35,344 bases of DNA from Actinomycetes bacterium (GCA_025359865.1 JANYDH010000198.1:1-35344), one strand, 5' to 3'; shown: positions 14,797 to 26,220, counted from the stretch's first letter. The notes: a model not told the origin generated them from the letters alone. Program-made: numbers and translations.

Positions 14797-16686
14797 ATGC
14801 TGCTGGCTGATCTCGATCTCTACTTGTTCGGCGAAGGGACCCACCGCAGACTGTGGGAGGTTCTCGGCGCGGTGACCCTGCCGAGCGGATCGACGAGGTT
14901 CTCGGTTTGGGCGCCGAATGCCGCAGCGGTCGATGTGCACGGTGAGTGGAATGGCTGGCAGCCGGTTGCCTTGGCGAGCCAGGGCAACTCGGGTGTGTGG
15001 GCTGCCGACGTTGCCGATGCAGTTCCCGGACACCGGTACAAGTATGCGGTGCACTCCAAGTCGGGGGTGACCGTGATGAAAGCAGATCCGATGGCGGGGG
15101 CCGCCGAGCGGCCGCCTTCTGATGCGAGTATCGTGGCCGGGCCGAGCCAGTTCGGCTGGGGTGATGAGAGCTGGATCCAAGCACGTGGGCATGGCCCAGG
15201 GCATCCGCTGCGAATCTACGAGGTGCATCTCGGCTCGTGGCGGCAGGGTGTCGATGACTACCGCAGTCAGGCCGACGCCTTGGCACAACATGTCAGCGCG
15301 TTGGGATTCACCCATGTCGAGCTACTACCGGTGGCCGAGCACCCGTTCGGAGGGTCGTGGGGCTACCAGATCACGGGGTACTACGCGCCGACCGCCAGGT
15401 TCGGTACTCCCGACGATTTCCGCTACTTCGTCGACACACTGCACCGTCATGGCCTTGGGGTGATCCTCGACTGGGTGCCCGCACACTTTCCGAAAGATGA
15501 GTGGGGCCTCGGTCGTTTCGATGGCACGGCGCTCTACGAACACGCCGACCCACGCCAGGGCGAGCACCCCGACTGGGGTACGTTCGTGTTCAACTACGAG
15601 CGCAACGAAGTGCGCAACTTCCTCATCGCGAATGCGCTTTACTGGATCGACCAGTTCCATATCGATGGGCTTCGCGTCGATGCCGTCGCAAGCATGTTGT
15701 ATCTCGACTACTCCCGCAAAGCGGGCGAATGGATCCCCAACCAGTACGGCGGTCGCGAAAATCTGAGTGCGCTCGGCTTTATCCGCCAACTCAACGACGC
15801 CGTTGCCAAAGAGTTCCCGTCCGCGATGATGATCGCCGAGGAGAGCACCTCATGGCCGAAGGTGACGAGGCCGACAGCCGACGGGGGTCTGGGGTTCACC
15901 CACAAATGGAATATGGGATGGATGCATGACACCATCGATTACTTCCATAGCGAGTCGGTGCACCGCCGCTGGCATCATCGTCAGCTGACCTTCGGCCTGC
16001 TGTATGCGTTCAGTGAGTCGTTTGTGCTGCCGCTCAGCCACGACGAGGTGGTGCATGGCAAGGGCAGCCTGCTGGGCAAGATGACCGGTGATGACTGGCA
16101 GCGTTTTGCGAACCTTCGCGGGATGTACGCCTGGATGTGGGCGATGCCAGGGGCCCCGCTGTTGTTCATGGGTGGCGAGTTGGCGGCGTGGACCGAGTGG
16201 AACGACGCCACCGGCCTGCCGTGGCACCTTCTCGATCATCCGCCCCACCGGGGGGTGCGCGACCTGCTCGTCTCGCTCAACGCTACGGTTACCGCGTGGC
16301 CGGCGTTGTGGGAACGCGATCATGAGTCCGCCGGCTTCCAATGGCTCGATGCCGATGACCCGGACCACTCGATCTACGGGTTCATCCGTTGGGCGCATGC
16401 CGGGTCGCACGCCGTTGCGTGCATCGCCAACTTCACGCCGGTTCCCCGGTCGGGATATCGGGTCGGGCTACCGTGGGATGGCGAGTGGGAGATCGTGATC
16501 GACACCGACGATCCTCGCTTTGGCGGCAGCGGCTATGGCGGATACACGTGGGACCCCACGATGGCCGATGCCCCCACACCGCGAGTCCAGGCGGCACGCG
16601 ATGTGCCATGGCAGGGACAACCCGCTTCTGCATTGGTTAATCTGCCGCCGCTGAGCGTTCTCTGGGTCGCCGCGCGCCGACCCTGA
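14797..16686 (+). CDS. glgB: 1,4-alpha-glucan branching enzyme (GH13_9)
   Basis: It cuts alpha-1,4 chains and rejoins them as alpha-1,6 branches in glycogen. A CBM48 module (~30-100, FSVWAPNAAAVDVHGEWNGW) precedes the GH13 barrel. Active-site segments are complete: DWVPAHFP, GLRVDAVASM (nucleophile Asp295), MIAEEST (acid/base Glu348 or Glu349) and LSHDEVVHGK (transition-state Asp). At 629 residues it lacks the extra N-terminal module of ~730-residue enzymes such as the E. coli and mycobacterial ones. ATG 14797 has TACGCT 8 nt upstream. It diverges from the GT4 synthase and phosphorylase unit. Confidence 0.95.
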   Translation: MLLADLDLYLFGEGTHRRLWEVLGAVTLPSGSTRFSVWAPNAAAVDVHGEWNGWQPVALASQGNSGVWAADVADAVPGHRYKYAVHSKSGVTVMKADPMAGAAERPPSDASIVAGPSQFGWGDESWIQARGHGPGHPLRIYEVHLGSWRQGVDDYRSQADALAQHVSALGFTHVELLPVAEHPFGGSWGYQITGYYAPTARFGTPDDFRYFVDTLHRHGLGVILDWVPAHFPKDEWGLGRFDGTALYEHADPRQGEHPDWGTFVFNYERNEVRNFLIANALYWIDQFHIDGLRVDAVASMLYLDYSRKAGEWIPNQYGGRENLSALGFIRQLNDAVAKEFPSAMMIAEESTSWPKVTRPTADGGLGFTHKWNMGWMHDTIDYFHSESVHRRWHHRQLTFGLLYAFSESFVLPLSHDEVVHGKGSLLGKMTGDDWQRFANLRGMYAWMWAMPGAPLLFMGGELAAWTEWNDATGLPWHLLDHPPHRGVRDLLVSLNATVTAWPALWERDHESAGFQWLDADDPDHSIYGFIRWAHAGSHAVACIANFTPVPRSGYRVGLPWDGEWEIVIDTDDPRFGGSGYGGYTWDPTMADAPTPRVQAARDVPWQGQPASALVNLPPLSVLWVAARRP

Positions 16687-16711
16687 AGCCGACGACTGAC
16701 CTGACCTGACC

Positions 16712-17395
16712 TTGTTGCGTTCGTTGTCTCGCGATCCGGAACTGCGCGCCGTGGCTGCCGCGTGCGTCACCCTCAGCGTGGCGGTCGGCGTGTTTGCAGT
16801 GTCGTTCGGTGTTGGTTCGGTCAGCGCCGGTGCTTCGGTGACCCAGACATGCGCGATGTCGCTGCTGGTGTTCACCGGAGCGTCGCAGTTCTCTGCGATG
16901 AGCGTGATCGGTTCCGGCGGCTCGGTCGGATCGGCGCTCGCTGGGGCGCTCTTGCTGGCCGCCCGCAATGGCGTGTACGGCCTGTCGATGGCGCGCGTGC
17001 TACCTGGCAGTCTCGGCATGCGGCTGGTTGCGGCCCAATTGACCATCGACGAAAGCACGGCAATGGCTGCGTCGCAACGTGATCCGCGCCTGCAACGCGC
17101 CGCGTTCTGGATCACCGGTGTCTCGCTCTACCTGTGTTGGAACATCGGCACATTGATCGGAGCGCTGGCCGGATCAGCGATCGATCCGCGAGCGTTCGGC
17201 CTCGACGCGGCGTTTCCGGCTGGGTTCGTGGCGATGCTGTGGCCGACGGTGCGAACGTTGCGCGGACGGCTCGCCGCAGCTCTTGGCGCCCTGATCTGTT
17301 TGAGCCTGATCCCGTTCACGCCCATCGGCGTACCGATCCTGTGTGCGTCACTCGCGATGCTCGTCGGACTTCCCGCCCAGCGAGCTGCGACATGA
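16712..17395 (+). CDS. azlC: AzlC family branched-chain amino acid exporter, large subunit
   Basis: A membrane protein of ~227 residues with six or more hydrophobic segments, the size of AzlC/YgaZ. AzlC with AzlD exports branched-chain amino acids (YgaZH exports valine). Family-like stretches include FAVSFGVGSVSAGASVTQTC, SLLVFTGASQFSAMSVIGSGG and LLAARNGVYGLSMA. The start is uncertain: TTG 16712 (followed by TTG 16715) gives the usual N-terminus, but there is no clear ribosome-binding site. It begins 25 bp after glgB, so readthrough from glgB is plausible. It overlaps azlD by ATGA, a sign of translational coupling. Confidence 0.88.
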   Translation: MLRSLSRDPELRAVAAACVTLSVAVGVFAVSFGVGSVSAGASVTQTCAMSLLVFTGASQFSAMSVIGSGGSVGSALAGALLLAARNGVYGLSMARVLPGSLGMRLVAAQLTIDESTAMAASQRDPRLQRAAFWITGVSLYLCWNIGTLIGALAGSAIDPRAFGLDAAFPAGFVAMLWPTVRTLRGRLAAALGALICLSLIPFTPIGVPILCASLAMLVGLPAQRAAT

Positions 17396-17694
17396 GTTGG
17401 TGGTTGGTGATCGCACTCGCCGCAGGCGCGTACGGGTTCAAAGCGCTTGGACTGGTCGTGCTCGGCGGAAGGACGCTTCCCGACCGGACCCTGCGGTGTC
17501 TGGCATTGATTCCTGCAGCGCTGGTCGCCGCGCTTGTCGTGAAAGACACGTTCAGCGTTGGCCAGCATCTGCAACTCGATGCGCGCGCAGCAGGTGTCGG
17601 CGTTGCGGTGCTCGCTGCCTGGCGGAGGTTGCCGCTGATCGTCGTGATCGTGCTGGGCGCCGGTGTCACCGCGCTGGTCCGTGCCTTCGGGTGA
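17392..17694 (+). CDS. azlD: AzlD family branched-chain amino acid exporter, small subunit
   Basis: A 100-residue hydrophobic protein with three to four membrane segments, normal for AzlD/YgaH. It includes AAGAYGFKALGLVVLGGRTLP and LIPAALVAALVVKDTF, both typical. ATG 17392 overlaps the azlC TGA as ATGA, so the two subunits should be made in balance. Its stop lies inside a 17-bp tandem duplication shared with the convergent galT end. Confidence 0.88.
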   Translation: MSWWLVIALAAGAYGFKALGLVVLGGRTLPDRTLRCLALIPAALVAALVVKDTFSVGQHLQLDARAAGVGVAVLAAWRRLPLIVVIVLGAGVTALVRAFG

Positions 17695-17726
17695 AGCTGG
17701 TCAGGCGTTGAAGCAGGTCAGGCGTT
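17693..17726. repeat. 17-bp tandem duplication at the azlD/galT junction
   Basis: GAAGCTGGTCAGGCGTT (17693-17709) is followed directly by GAAGCAGGTCAGGCGTT (17710-17726), one mismatch. The inner copy carries the end of galT, so a second stop (read on the minus strand) sits 17 bp further on. Confidence 0.9.
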
Positions 17727-18701
17727 GACCGAGATGTTCCGCAACTGTTCGGCCGCCGCCTCGGGCGGGACGATGTTGATCAGCACACCGGTACCGCGCT
17801 CGAACCCAGCAGTGGTGACCAGCTTCGGCCAGAGATGCACGTGCCAGTGGAACTCGCCTGAGTAGTGGTGCGGTGCCGTATGGAACACGAGGTTGTACGA
17901 CAGGTCGCCGAGTGCGGCACGCAATTGCGTGAGCGAGTCACGGATGGCGATACCAACAGCAGACAGCGTGGAGTCGGCGCTATCGGTGATGTGTAGATCG
18001 TGATTGCGCGGGATGATCAACAGTTCGAACGGCGAACCGCTCCAGTACGGGCAGACGCAGACGACGTCGTCGTTGGCGAACAACACGCGCTTACCGTCGA
18101 CGAGTTCGGCCTCGACGGTGGCGCACAAGATACAACCGCCTTCGAATCGGCTGAATGCACGCTGTTCATCGAGGATTTCGCCGGGAACGAAGGGCAGGCC
18201 GAGAATCTGGCCATGGGGGTGTGCCAGCGACGCGCCGGCTTCTCGTCCATGGTTGATGATGGCCTGCGTGTACCGAATGTTCGGTGTATCGGCGTGCTGC
18301 TGGAAACGGTGTTTCAACATGAGCATCAGGTCGGAGGCATCGGCCTCGCTGAGCGACTCGCTGCCGCCATCATGATCTGGCGTGATGATGAACACCTCGT
18401 GGATGCCGCTGGCCTCGGCCTCGACGTGTACCGGGCCGAGGTGGTGTACCGCGAACGGTTCGGTGCCGTCGAACGCTGGGAACAGGTTGGGTACCACCCG
18501 CATCCGCCAGTGTCCGCCCGCATCGAGGGTTTCGATTGCTGGCGGGCTGGCTTCTTCGTGACCGGGGCAGAACGGGCAGGGACGATCCGGATCGGCTTCG
18601 ACATCGACCAAGCGTGGCGCGAAATCGGTGGGCCGTTCGGCGCGTTCGGCGACGATGGTCACCCACCGTCCGGTGAGGGGGTTCAAACGTAACTGGCTCA
18701 C
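17718..18701 (-). CDS. galT: galactose-1-phosphate uridylyltransferase (GalT, HIT superfamily)
   Basis: It exchanges UMP between UDP-glucose and galactose-1-phosphate in the Leloir pathway. Family features in order: RLNPLTGRWVTIVAERAERP, a zinc-type CPFCPGHE, the catalytic AHPHGQILGLPFVP (nucleophilic His of HxHxQ), CILC, and C-terminal HWHVHLWPK. The start is GTG 18701 (327 residues), because it matches the family N-terminus and has TAAGGT 10 nt upstream. The ATG at 18755 would add 18 basic residues. It follows the methyltransferase on the same strand. No galK or galE is nearby, so a role in another nucleotide-sugar exchange, for example feeding glycogen precursors, is possible. Confidence 0.88.
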   Translation of the reverse strand: MSQLRLNPLTGRWVTIVAERAERPTDFAPRLVDVEADPDRPCPFCPGHEEASPPAIETLDAGGHWRMRVVPNLFPAFDGTEPFAVHHLGPVHVEAEASGIHEVFIITPDHDGGSESLSEADASDLMLMLKHRFQQHADTPNIRYTQAIINHGREAGASLAHPHGQILGLPFVPGEILDEQRAFSRFEGGCILCATVEAELVDGKRVLFANDDVVCVCPYWSGSPFELLIIPRNHDLHITDSADSTLSAVGIAIRDSLTQLRAALGDLSYNLVFHTAPHHYSGEFHWHVHLWPKLVTTAGFERGTGVLINIVPPEAAAEQLRNISVNA

Positions 18702-18711
18702 AACACCCACC

Positions 18712-18717
18712 ACCTTA
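18712..18717 (-). promoter_or_regulatory. -10 element TAAGGT for galT
   Basis: TAAGGT on the minus strand, 10 nt before GTG 18701. It would let galT be transcribed independently of the upstream methyltransferase and helps choose this start. Confidence 0.35.
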
Positions 18718-18756
18718 CGACGCGCGTCCGCCCGATGTCGGGACGTGTCACGCATT

Positions 18757-19545
18757 TCACGTCGACTTCTCCGAATCGGTCGCGAACGTTGCGGTTCGTG
18801 ATCCGGGTTGCTCAGTCATTCCCGGTACATATGCACTGACATGGCGCTCGCTGTCGGCCGTGAACGGGCGACCGTCGAAGTCGCCCCACCGGTCGCGTAC
18901 CACCAGATTTGATCGTTCGGCCATCGCATCGAGTTCGTCAGGACTCGACCAGCGAATCGCCCAGGGGCGCAGTCGCACGCCTCCAGCATCGGTCAATTCG
19001 ATGTAGTGACCTTCGGCCGTTTGATCGTTGGCATCGTGGATGCTGGCGGTGAGGACCACGCGATCGGCGGTCATCGACCGCACCGCTACCTGTGATCCGG
19101 TATGGGGAACGGGTACGAACGCCTCGACCACGAAACTGCCCGTCGGGGTGAGCCGTTCGGCCACCGAACGAAAACAAGCCTCCTGACGATCGGCAGTGAG
19201 CAGTCCAAAGAGCGTGTTGTAGGCAACGAGCACTACGTCGAACTTACCATCGGGCAGATCGTCGACCATGTCACCTTTCACCGCCGTAACTGTCCCGTTC
19301 GGGTCTCCCGATGCCAGTCTTTGCAGCATTTCGTCGCTGCTGTCGATGCCGGTGACCGACATACCTGCGGCAGCCAGCGGGAGCGCCAGGCGACCCGTTC
19401 CGACCCCCAACTCGAGCACCGCGCCACCAGCTGCGAGCCGGGTGATGGCGGCCACGGTGGCGTCGATATTGCTGACGTCGCGGTACCAGTCGTCGTAGAC
19501 ATCAGCGAACGCATCGCCATAACTGGAAGAGGTGTACCCGCGCAT
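18757..19545 (-). CDS. class I SAM-dependent methyltransferase
   Basis: A 262-residue protein with a Rossmann methyltransferase core: motif I VLELGVGTGRLALPLA (~residues 40-55), the acidic end of strand 2 in VTGIDSSDEML, motif post-I around VKGDMVDDLP and FDVVLVAYNTLFGLL (motif II). The N-terminal YGDAFADVYDDWY is common in small-molecule methyltransferases of the Methyltransf_25 type. A C-terminal beta-rich lid follows. The start ATG 19545 has TGGAGA close upstream. Longer frames to 19776 lack family similarity. The substrate cannot be inferred. It lies just upstream of galT and diverges from the desulfurase gene across 150 bp. Confidence 0.8.
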   Translation of the reverse strand: MRGYTSSSYGDAFADVYDDWYRDVSNIDATVAAITRLAAGGAVLELGVGTGRLALPLAAAGMSVTGIDSSDEMLQRLASGDPNGTVTAVKGDMVDDLPDGKFDVVLVAYNTLFGLLTADRQEACFRSVAERLTPTGSFVVEAFVPVPHTGSQVAVRSMTADRVVLTASIHDANDQTAEGHYIELTDAGGVRLRPWAIRWSSPDELDAMAERSNLVVRDRWGDFDGRPFTADSERHVSAYVPGMTEQPGSRTATFATDSEKST

Positions 19546-19682
19546 GTCTCCAGTATCGACCAGAATGCTGGTCGATGGGTGCCTTGGACGATATGGGATC
19601 CGGCGCGGCTCGTGCTGGCGCGGAGCAGTCGGAGACCGTTCGCAGGGTCGCAGGCCTGGCAACCGCGCTGAGATCCGGTCGG

Positions 19683-19688
19683 TAGCGT
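19683..19688 (+). promoter_or_regulatory. -10 element TAGCGT for the cysteine desulfurase
   Basis: TAGCGT is 7 nt before ATG 19696. The GTG codons at 19687 and 19690 overlap or abut it and are unlikely starts. Confidence 0.5.
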
Positions 19689-19695
19689 GGTGTCT

Positions 19696-20850
19696 ATGCC
19701 GAGCGACCTCGTCTACCTCGATCATGCGGCCACAACGCCCATGCGTCGCGAAGCGATCGAGGCGATGCTGCCCCACCTCGACCAGTCGTATGCCAATCCG
19801 TCAGGCTCACACCGGTTCGCGCGTCAGGCGCGTCAGGCCCTCGACGATGCCCGCGAGGTGATCGCCACGGTGATCGGGTGCCTACCGGGCGACGTGGTGT
19901 TCACCGCCGGCGGCACGGAGGCGGACAACACCGCTGTGCTTGGCGCTGTGCAGCTTCGGGGAGGAACGGCCGTGTGCTCCGCGGTTGAGCATCATGCTGT
20001 ACTGCACGCAGTGGAGCATGTTGCCGGCGTGGTCGTCGGCACCGATGCCAGCGGGCGAATCGACCAGTCCAGGTTGTCAGCCACCCTCGAGGCAAGCGGG
20101 CCTGACATCTCGGTCGTGTCTGTGATGGCGGTCAACAACGAAGTCGGTTCGGTCACCGACGTTGCACAAGTGGCCGCTCTCGTCCGCCGGCTGGCCCCGG
20201 GCGCATTGGTACATACCGATGCGGTACAGGCTGCGAACTGGCTCGACCTTCGCCTCCTCATGCCGCACGTCGATTTGTTGTCGCTGTCGGCGCACAAGTT
20301 CGCAGGGCCGAAGGGAGTCGGCGTACTCGTCATCCGCGAAGGCGTAACGGTCTCTCCGCTGTTGATCGGCGGCGGCCAAGAACGCGAGCGCCGTAGCGGC
20401 ACGCAGAACGTCGCCGGTGCCGTAGCCATGGCCGAGGCACTACGTCTTGCCGATCTCGAACGCGACAGTGAGCAGGATCGCATCGGGGTGCTGCGCGACC
20501 GCCTCGTCGACCGCCTGGTCGACGAGGTGCCACACCTGCGCGAGACCGTCGCACGCGAGCACAAGGTGGCCGGTTCGGCCCATGTGTGCATCCGCGACGT
20601 CGAGAACGAGGCGTTGCTGTACCTGCTCGACGAAGCAGCGGTCTGTGCAAGCGCTGCCTCTGCGTGTGCCGCAGGCGCGATGGAACCGTCGCATGTGCTT
20701 GCTGCGATGGGCGTGGAGCGTGAGTGGGCCGGCGGCGCATTGCGGCTCACACTCGGCCGCACGACCACACGGGCAGATGTCGACCGTGCCGCTGAGGTCG
20801 TCATTGCAGCGGTCAAACGGATTCGCGCACATATCGGCGCACGACCATGA
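19696..20850 (+). CDS. iscS: cysteine desulfurase (IscS/NifS-like)
   Basis: A PLP enzyme that removes sulfur from cysteine as a protein persulfide. 384 residues. Key sites: VYLDHAATTPM at the N-terminus, EHHAVL (PLP-stacking His), TDAVQAANW, PLP Lys201 in SAHKFAGPKG, and catalytic Cys325 in ASACAAGAMEPSHVL. RSGTQN is the usual substrate-binding segment. With mnmA immediately downstream, its sulfur very probably feeds tRNA 2-thiolation; Fe-S assembly is also possible. The start ATG 19696 is set by the -10 hexamer. Its stop is embedded in the first unit of the 18-bp repeat and overlaps the ATG of a mini-ORF. The same gene pair occurs as Rv3025c/Rv3024c in M. tuberculosis. Confidence 0.92.
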   Translation: MPSDLVYLDHAATTPMRREAIEAMLPHLDQSYANPSGSHRFARQARQALDDAREVIATVIGCLPGDVVFTAGGTEADNTAVLGAVQLRGGTAVCSAVEHHAVLHAVEHVAGVVVGTDASGRIDQSRLSATLEASGPDISVVSVMAVNNEVGSVTDVAQVAALVRRLAPGALVHTDAVQAANWLDLRLLMPHVDLLSLSAHKFAGPKGVGVLVIREGVTVSPLLIGGGQERERRSGTQNVAGAVAMAEALRLADLERDSEQDRIGVLRDRLVDRLVDEVPHLRETVAREHKVAGSAHVCIRDVENEALLYLLDEAAVCASAASACAAGAMEPSHVLAAMGVEREWAGGALRLTLGRTTTRADVDRAAEVVIAAVKRIRAHIGARP

Positions 20851-20920
20851 ATCGGCGCACGACCATGAATCGGTGCACGACCCTGAATCGGTGCACGACC
20901 CTGAATCGGTGCACGACATG
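20837..20920 (+). repeat. 18-bp tandem repeat between desulfurase and mnmA
   Basis: Units of the form GAATCGGYGCACGACCMT repeat from the last codons of the desulfurase to the mnmA ATG: one partial unit (20837-20848), then units at 20849, 20867, 20885 and 20903. The last unit ends ATG rather than CMT and supplies the mnmA start. The 18-bp length keeps all three frames in register. Confidence 0.92.
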
Positions 20921-20921
20921 A
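20847..20921 (+). CDS. possible 24-residue coupling mini-ORF made of hexapeptide repeats
   Basis: ATG 20847 overlaps the desulfurase TGA (ATGA), and this ORF ends at TGA 20919-20921, which overlaps the mnmA ATG 20918 (again ATGA). It reads four hexapeptides: MNRRTT, MNRCTT, LNRCTT, LNRCTT. A ribosome could pass from desulfurase to mini-ORF to mnmA without releasing. Function of the peptide itself, if made, is unknown; the role may be purely translational. It could instead be chance overlap created by repeat expansion. Confidence 0.35.
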   Translation: MNRRTTMNRCTTLNRCTTLNRCTT

Positions 20922-22012
20922 AGGTGTTGTGCGCGATGAGTGGTGGCGTCGATTCGTCGGTGGCCGCCTCCGAGTTGCTCGCCGCCGGCCATGAGGTCGT
21001 AGGTGTCACGATGCGGTTGTGGGGCGGCCAGAGCGACACCGGGTGCTGCTCCATCGCCGATGTCGACGATGCTCGCCGCGTAGCGCAGCAACTCGGCATC
21101 GACCATCTGGTGTTCAACTTCACCGAAGACTTCGATACGCATGTGGTCGACCCGTACGTACGAGCCCACCAGCAGGGAACCACCCCGAACCCGTGTATCG
21201 AATGCAATCGGCACCTCAAGTTCGCCCGGCTGAGCGAGCGTGCCGACCTGCTTGGGTTCGATGCAGTCGCCACGGGTCATCACGCGCGTGTGATCGAAGT
21301 CGATGGTGCCCACTACGTGGCCAGAGGTGCCGATACCGAAAAGGACCAGAGCTACGTCGTGCATATGCTGACGCAGCGCGAACTGGCGCGCACGCTGTTT
21401 CCCGTCGGTCACCTCACCAAGACTGTGGTGCGAGCGTTGGCGTCGGCAGCCGGTCTGCGGACGGCCTCGAAGCCCGATAGTCAGGATGTCTGCTTCATCA
21501 CCCACACCGGCGGCCGCGCCCAGTTCCTCGGCGACCGCATCCCTTTCCGGCGCGGTGATGTAGTCGATCTCGACGGCAACAGACTCGCCGGAATCGAATC
21601 GGTCGAGCTGGTCACCATCGGTCAGCGGCGAGGTATCGGCCTACCCGGTGGCGGCCCGAAGCGGTATGTCGTGGATGTTGACACCGAACGCGCGGTGGTG
21701 GTCGTCGGCACCGATGAAGATCTGTTCGACACCGAGGTACACCTCGACGCGATGACATGGGCTGTACCAGCCGCCGGACCGTCGGTGCCACGAGCCGTGT
21801 TGGTGCAGTGCAGCGCACACGGTGCAGCGCGTTCGGCCATATACGCAGCCGGGATGTACGCAGACGGTGTCATCCGGTGGGATGAGCCGCAGCGTCGGAT
21901 TGCCCCGGGCCAAAGCGTCGTGCTGTACGACCCCACCGATACCTATGTGCTCGGCGGCGGCATCGCCAGGCGTGTCCTGCCGAGTGTCGTGGTTCGTTCA
22001 ACCGACGGGTAG
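20918..22012 (+). CDS. mnmA: tRNA-specific 2-thiouridylase MnmA
   Basis: It uses ATP and persulfide sulfur to make 2-thiouridine at U34 of Lys, Glu and Gln tRNAs. 364 residues, normal length. The PP-loop SGGVDSSVAA is at 8-17; the two sulfur-handling cysteines are in NPCIECNRHLKF and SQDVCFI; ATGHHARV and DQSYVVHML are family segments, followed by the central and C-terminal beta-barrel domains. The start is ATG 20918. The frame stays open upstream, so GTG codons in the repeat at 20873, 20891 and 20909 could give slightly longer forms with VHDPES repeats. Its 3' end overlaps the convergent membrane protein gene by 15 bp. Confidence 0.94.
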   Translation: MKVLCAMSGGVDSSVAASELLAAGHEVVGVTMRLWGGQSDTGCCSIADVDDARRVAQQLGIDHLVFNFTEDFDTHVVDPYVRAHQQGTTPNPCIECNRHLKFARLSERADLLGFDAVATGHHARVIEVDGAHYVARGADTEKDQSYVVHMLTQRELARTLFPVGHLTKTVVRALASAAGLRTASKPDSQDVCFITHTGGRAQFLGDRIPFRRGDVVDLDGNRLAGIESVELVTIGQRRGIGLPGGGPKRYVVDVDTERAVVVVGTDEDLFDTEVHLDAMTWAVPAAGPSVPRAVLVQCSAHGAARSAIYAAGMYADGVIRWDEPQRRIAPGQSVVLYDPTDTYVLGGGIARRVLPSVVVRSTDG

Positions 22013-22927
22013 CCCGCGGGCGGCCGCTTCGGCCAGAAACCTACCCGGTCGGGTAGGTGCGACGAGCACGGCTCGTACATGCAAGGCGGTGCCGGTCGGC
22101 AGCGCCCGACTGGCGGCCAGTACGACCGTTGGCATGTCGGTCAGCGCGATCTCGATGGCATTGCCACCTGCCGGACCGGTGAGGTCCGCGGCCTCGGTGT
22201 CGGCCAGCGCAAGCCCGATGCCGGCCACTGTTGTCTTCGCGAACATTGCGGTCTCGACGAGCACGAGGTGGTCGTGGATCACCACCCCTGCCGGTACGAG
22301 TACCAACCACCGCTTCGCGAGCCGGTGATAGCGGCGACCCAGAAACCATCCGAATACCGCTGCGCTCGCCGTGATCGCGGTCCCGCCGATCCACGACGCG
22401 CTAGCGAGCAGCAGTGGCCCGGAAACCGTCATGGCGCAGAGAAGGCACCACGAGATCGCGATCGGCAGGAGAAACGGTGCCGGAGCACGCAGGACGAATC
22501 GGCGCTCGTCACCGTACGCCGATGCCTGGGTACAGGCTTGTCCAAACTCGCCGCTGAACACGAAGGCAGTAGCCGCCGTCGCAAGCGCCGCACAGACGAT
22601 CGCGGCGATCGCCGCGCCTTGATTCGCAACAACGATCCCAGCCACGATCATTGCGCCTGGTGCGATCGTACGAATCACCGTGAGGGCGATCGCGGAGGGA
22701 ACCACCAAGGCGACTGCTGCGACGCCCCACAACGCCCACAGTGCAATGGTGGCGGTCAACTGAACTGCCCGGGCGCGGGTGTGGAGAGCATCGCCGACCG
22801 CTGCGCCGCCGAGCACCGCGAGTAACAACCACGTCACTCGGGCACCCCATACGGCAATGGTGGTCGGCCAATCGACGATCCGGTTCGCTAGAACCGTCGT
22901 CGCGGCGTTCTTGGTTGAAACGGACAC
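21998..22927 (-). CDS. multi-pass membrane protein of unknown function
   Basis: A 309-residue protein I do not recognise. It has about six hydrophobic segments in two groups (within roughly residues 25-140 and 155-205) and then a soluble C-terminal half containing LAKRWLVLVPAGVVIHDHLVLVETAMFAKTTVAGIGL. That region has the look of a PH-like or YdbS-like beta domain on a membrane anchor, at low confidence. The start is GTG 22927, with TACCCT exactly 7 nt upstream; a longer frame to 22981 has no such signal. It is a single gene convergent with mnmA and divergent from the MetE-like gene. Confidence 0.65.
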   Translation of the reverse strand: MSVSTKNAATTVLANRIVDWPTTIAVWGARVTWLLLAVLGGAAVGDALHTRARAVQLTATIALWALWGVAAVALVVPSAIALTVIRTIAPGAMIVAGIVVANQGAAIAAIVCAALATAATAFVFSGEFGQACTQASAYGDERRFVLRAPAPFLLPIAISWCLLCAMTVSGPLLLASASWIGGTAITASAAVFGWFLGRRYHRLAKRWLVLVPAGVVIHDHLVLVETAMFAKTTVAGIGLALADTEAADLTGPAGGNAIEIALTDMPTVVLAASRALPTGTALHVRAVLVAPTRPGRFLAEAAARGLPVG

Positions 22928-22934
22928 GCCGGAA

Positions 22935-22940
22935 AGGGTA
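22935..22940 (-). promoter_or_regulatory. -10 element TACCCT fixing the membrane protein start
   Basis: TACCCT on the minus strand, 7 nt before GTG 22927. The same hexamer and spacing precede the MFS gene at 6759. Confidence 0.45.
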
Positions 22941-23087
22941 TCCAGGCCCGTCGCCGTTCGATCTCTCCTGAGTACAGGCACCCACCCACTTCGCCGCAGT
23001 GGTCCCCATGGTGTAACGATGTGTGGTCATCGACTGAACCGAGTGAGCATGGGCGACGGACGTTCATCGCAAACAATGTCGCAAGGA

Positions 23088-23096
23088 AGGGAGGAA
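23088..23096 (+). promoter_or_regulatory. strong ribosome-binding site for the MetE-like gene
   Basis: AAGGGAGGA followed by AGCGA sits just before ATG 23101. It indicates a leadered mRNA, unlike most neighbours. Confidence 0.7.
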
Positions 23097-23100
23097 GCGA

Positions 23101-26207
<3,107 letters not shown>

Positions 26208-26220
26208 CGAGGCGGCGGCG

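Noticed and set aside
13595-15286. 563-residue reading of the GT4 gene starting at 15286
   Set aside because: The first 175 codons are antisense to glgB and low in complexity. The family N-terminus MRVLMLSWEYPP and a -10 hexamer place the start at 14761.
16687-16711. CTGAC repeats between glgB and azlC
   Set aside because: Only three short units. Too little to call a regulatory element or a significant repeat.
20837-20920. Repeat array considered as a CRISPR
   Set aside because: The 18-bp units are directly adjacent without spacers and are read through by coding frames.
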